The notes beneath the pieces were generated by a model. The model saw only the letters and a program-made list of their open reading frames with translations. It was not told the DNA's origin and did not search any database. From assembly GCF_946482605.1 (NCBI RefSeq), contig NZ_CAMLSE010000007.1:124001-188000 (forward strand): a stretch of DNA of 64,000 bases. The letters run 5' to 3'. Positions within the stretch are counted from its first letter, which is position 1. Each line of letters begins with the position of its first letter. Source of the DNA: an uncultured Dyadobacter sp. (GTDB lineage: Bacteria > Bacteroidota > Bacteroidia > Cytophagales > Spirosomataceae). Positions 63,149 to 64,000 of this stretch are shown in pieces. A program made the position numbers and the translations under genes.

Positions 63149-64000
63149 ATGAAATCAGTTTACGGAATCTTCTTGCTGGTATTGCTATCCGCAGCCTTCG
63201 CGCAGGCATCGCACCTGAGAGGTGGAGAGATCATCGCGACTCATATTTCAGGTCAGACGTACGACATTAAAGTGAGGCTTTATTTTGATATGCAGTCGGG
63301 GGAAGCGGCAGTCAACTCGCTAAACAGTGTGAAAGCCTGTATGGGGGACGGGGCAACCAAGGATCTTCCCAAAACTTCGGTTACCAATATCGGTGGCAAT
63401 ATATCCGTCGGAGAGTATCAAGCACGCTATACCTATCCGTCGTCGGGTATTTATCAAATCTCAGCCGCACTCGACAATCGCACGGGCGGATTGCTGAACC
63501 TCCCTGACGCCCAATCGACATCACAATTCATCTGGACGGTTATAGACACCCAACTAGCGAATTCCACCCCTGTTCTGCCCAATTTGGTGTTCTACGCCGG
63601 TGTCCGCCAGGTGTACACAGTGGATCTGAAACCGACCGTCGCCGATAATGACAGCATCAGCATTAAAGTGGTTCGTTTGAGCAAGCCGTCGCCAGGTACG
63701 TGTGGCGTCAGAATGGTCGATCACGCTTATCTCTTTCCAAACGAAATCAGTGCTACCGGGACATTCAAAGTGGATCCTACTACCAAACAGCTGGTTTGGA
63801 AAGCACCGGAATTACTGGGCAACTATCTCTTTGCCATGGTCGTTACCGAGTGGCGGGACGGTGTTAAAATATCAGAGAGCTACCGCGAGGGGCTCATCAG
63901 CGTCATTGACAAGCCCGGCGACACGGTGGAAGTACCTCCTTACGAATCGGCTGAAAATGGTGGTGTGATCACATCCGCCCCTAATGTGAAGTCCTCGGAG
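63149..64000 (+). CDS. Secreted surface protein, partial (C-terminus beyond window)
   Basis: ATG 63149, open to the window end (284 codons seen). A signal peptide (MKSVYGIFLLVLLSAAFAQ) is followed by ASHLRGGEIIATHISGQTYD, the opening seen in many large Bacteroidota surface proteins that end in a gliding-motility or T9SS tail. Beta-rich segments follow (YQARYTYPSSGIYQISAALD). The C-terminal tail that would decide the class is outside the window. It lies 132 nt after the peptidase gene. Confidence 0.75.
   Translation, partial: MKSVYGIFLLVLLSAAFAQASHLRGGEIIATHISGQTYDIKVRLYFDMQSGEAAVNSLNSVKACMGDGATKDLPKTSVTNIGGNISVGEYQARYTYPSSGIYQISAALDNRTGGLLNLPDAQSTSQFIWTVIDTQLANSTPVLPNLVFYAGVRQVYTVDLKPTVADNDSISIKVVRLSKPSPGTCGVRMVDHAYLFPNEISATGTFKVDPTTKQLVWKAPELLGNYLFAMVVTEWRDGVKISESYREGLISVIDKPGDTVEVPPYESAENGGVITSAPNVKSSE

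Noticed and set aside
1..64000. CRISPR arrays, tRNA genes, insertion sequences, phage genes
   Set aside because: I looked for evenly spaced repeats, cloverleaf-like stretches in the gaps, and transposase or integrase motifs in the reading frames and saw none.

Overview
The window looks like a chromosomal stretch from a Bacteroidota bacterium of the order Cytophagales. A Dyadobacter- or Spirosoma-like genus is my best guess, made from gene content without a database search. The lineage signs are a SusC/SusD pair driven by an ECF sigma/FecR cassette, a type IX secretion C-terminal tail, a Bacteroidota-type TopB, an ECF factor of the Bacteroides expansion type, and promoters of the TTG-N17..19-TAnnTTTG type. 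No tRNA, rRNA, CRISPR array, phage or transposase was found. Coding density is high and most genes sit in short same-strand runs.

Layout. 1-6.8 kb: sigma factor, FecR anti-sigma, SusC with an STN domain, and a partial SusD, all on the minus strand. A probable antisense small RNA lies between fecR and susC. 6.9-10.2 kb: a PIN-type toxin-antitoxin pair, then VOC, YdeI-like, GNAT and two small unknown genes; a perfect 19-bp inverted repeat brackets the first four of these. 10.3-16.7 kb: a very large PmoA-like/PVC-dehydrogenase/HEAT/cytochrome c fusion, a secreted unknown, a bestrophin and a Usp-like protein. 16.8-24.1 kb: an OmpR-type two-component pair, a 1207-residue outer-membrane protein joining a metallophosphoesterase, a kinase-like region and an Omp85 barrel, a Fic protein, and a small secreted protein with its own promoter and terminator. 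24.7-32.3 kb: topoisomerase III, a small HTH protein, aldo/keto reductase and SDR, a secreted amidohydrolase, a Tat-exported Gfo/Idh/MocA oxidoreductase, and a DUF481 barrel.

32.5-40.9 kb: a SWIM-SNF2 helicase, a GH18 enzyme with a four-FN3 T9SS cargo protein, CorA, and type II NADH dehydrogenase. 41-48 kb: an SDR, then a three-gene signalling run (1290-residue hybrid kinase, TPR histidine kinase, lone receiver) with no output domain. 48.2-50.3 kb: a 22-bp perfect hairpin, a DUF6496 protein, an amidohydrolase and a VOC protein. 50.4-57.4 kb: an exopolysaccharide assembly run (SGNH protein, two GT4, two GT2, WcaF-like acetyltransferase, WecA/MraY-like initiator) with overlapping genes but no flippase, polymerase or export gene. 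57.5-64 kb: malic enzyme, GH2 glycosidase, isoaspartyl peptidase/asparaginase, and a partial secreted surface protein.

The most unusual points are the three-module outer-membrane protein at 19.1-22.7 kb, whose phosphatase motifs look degenerate; the + strand promoter-plus-terminator unit antisense to the susC leader, which resembles the DonS-type regulation known from Bacteroides; the 19-bp inverted repeat pair around a four-gene block; and a structured leader with competing stems in front of a small protein made of two similar halves.
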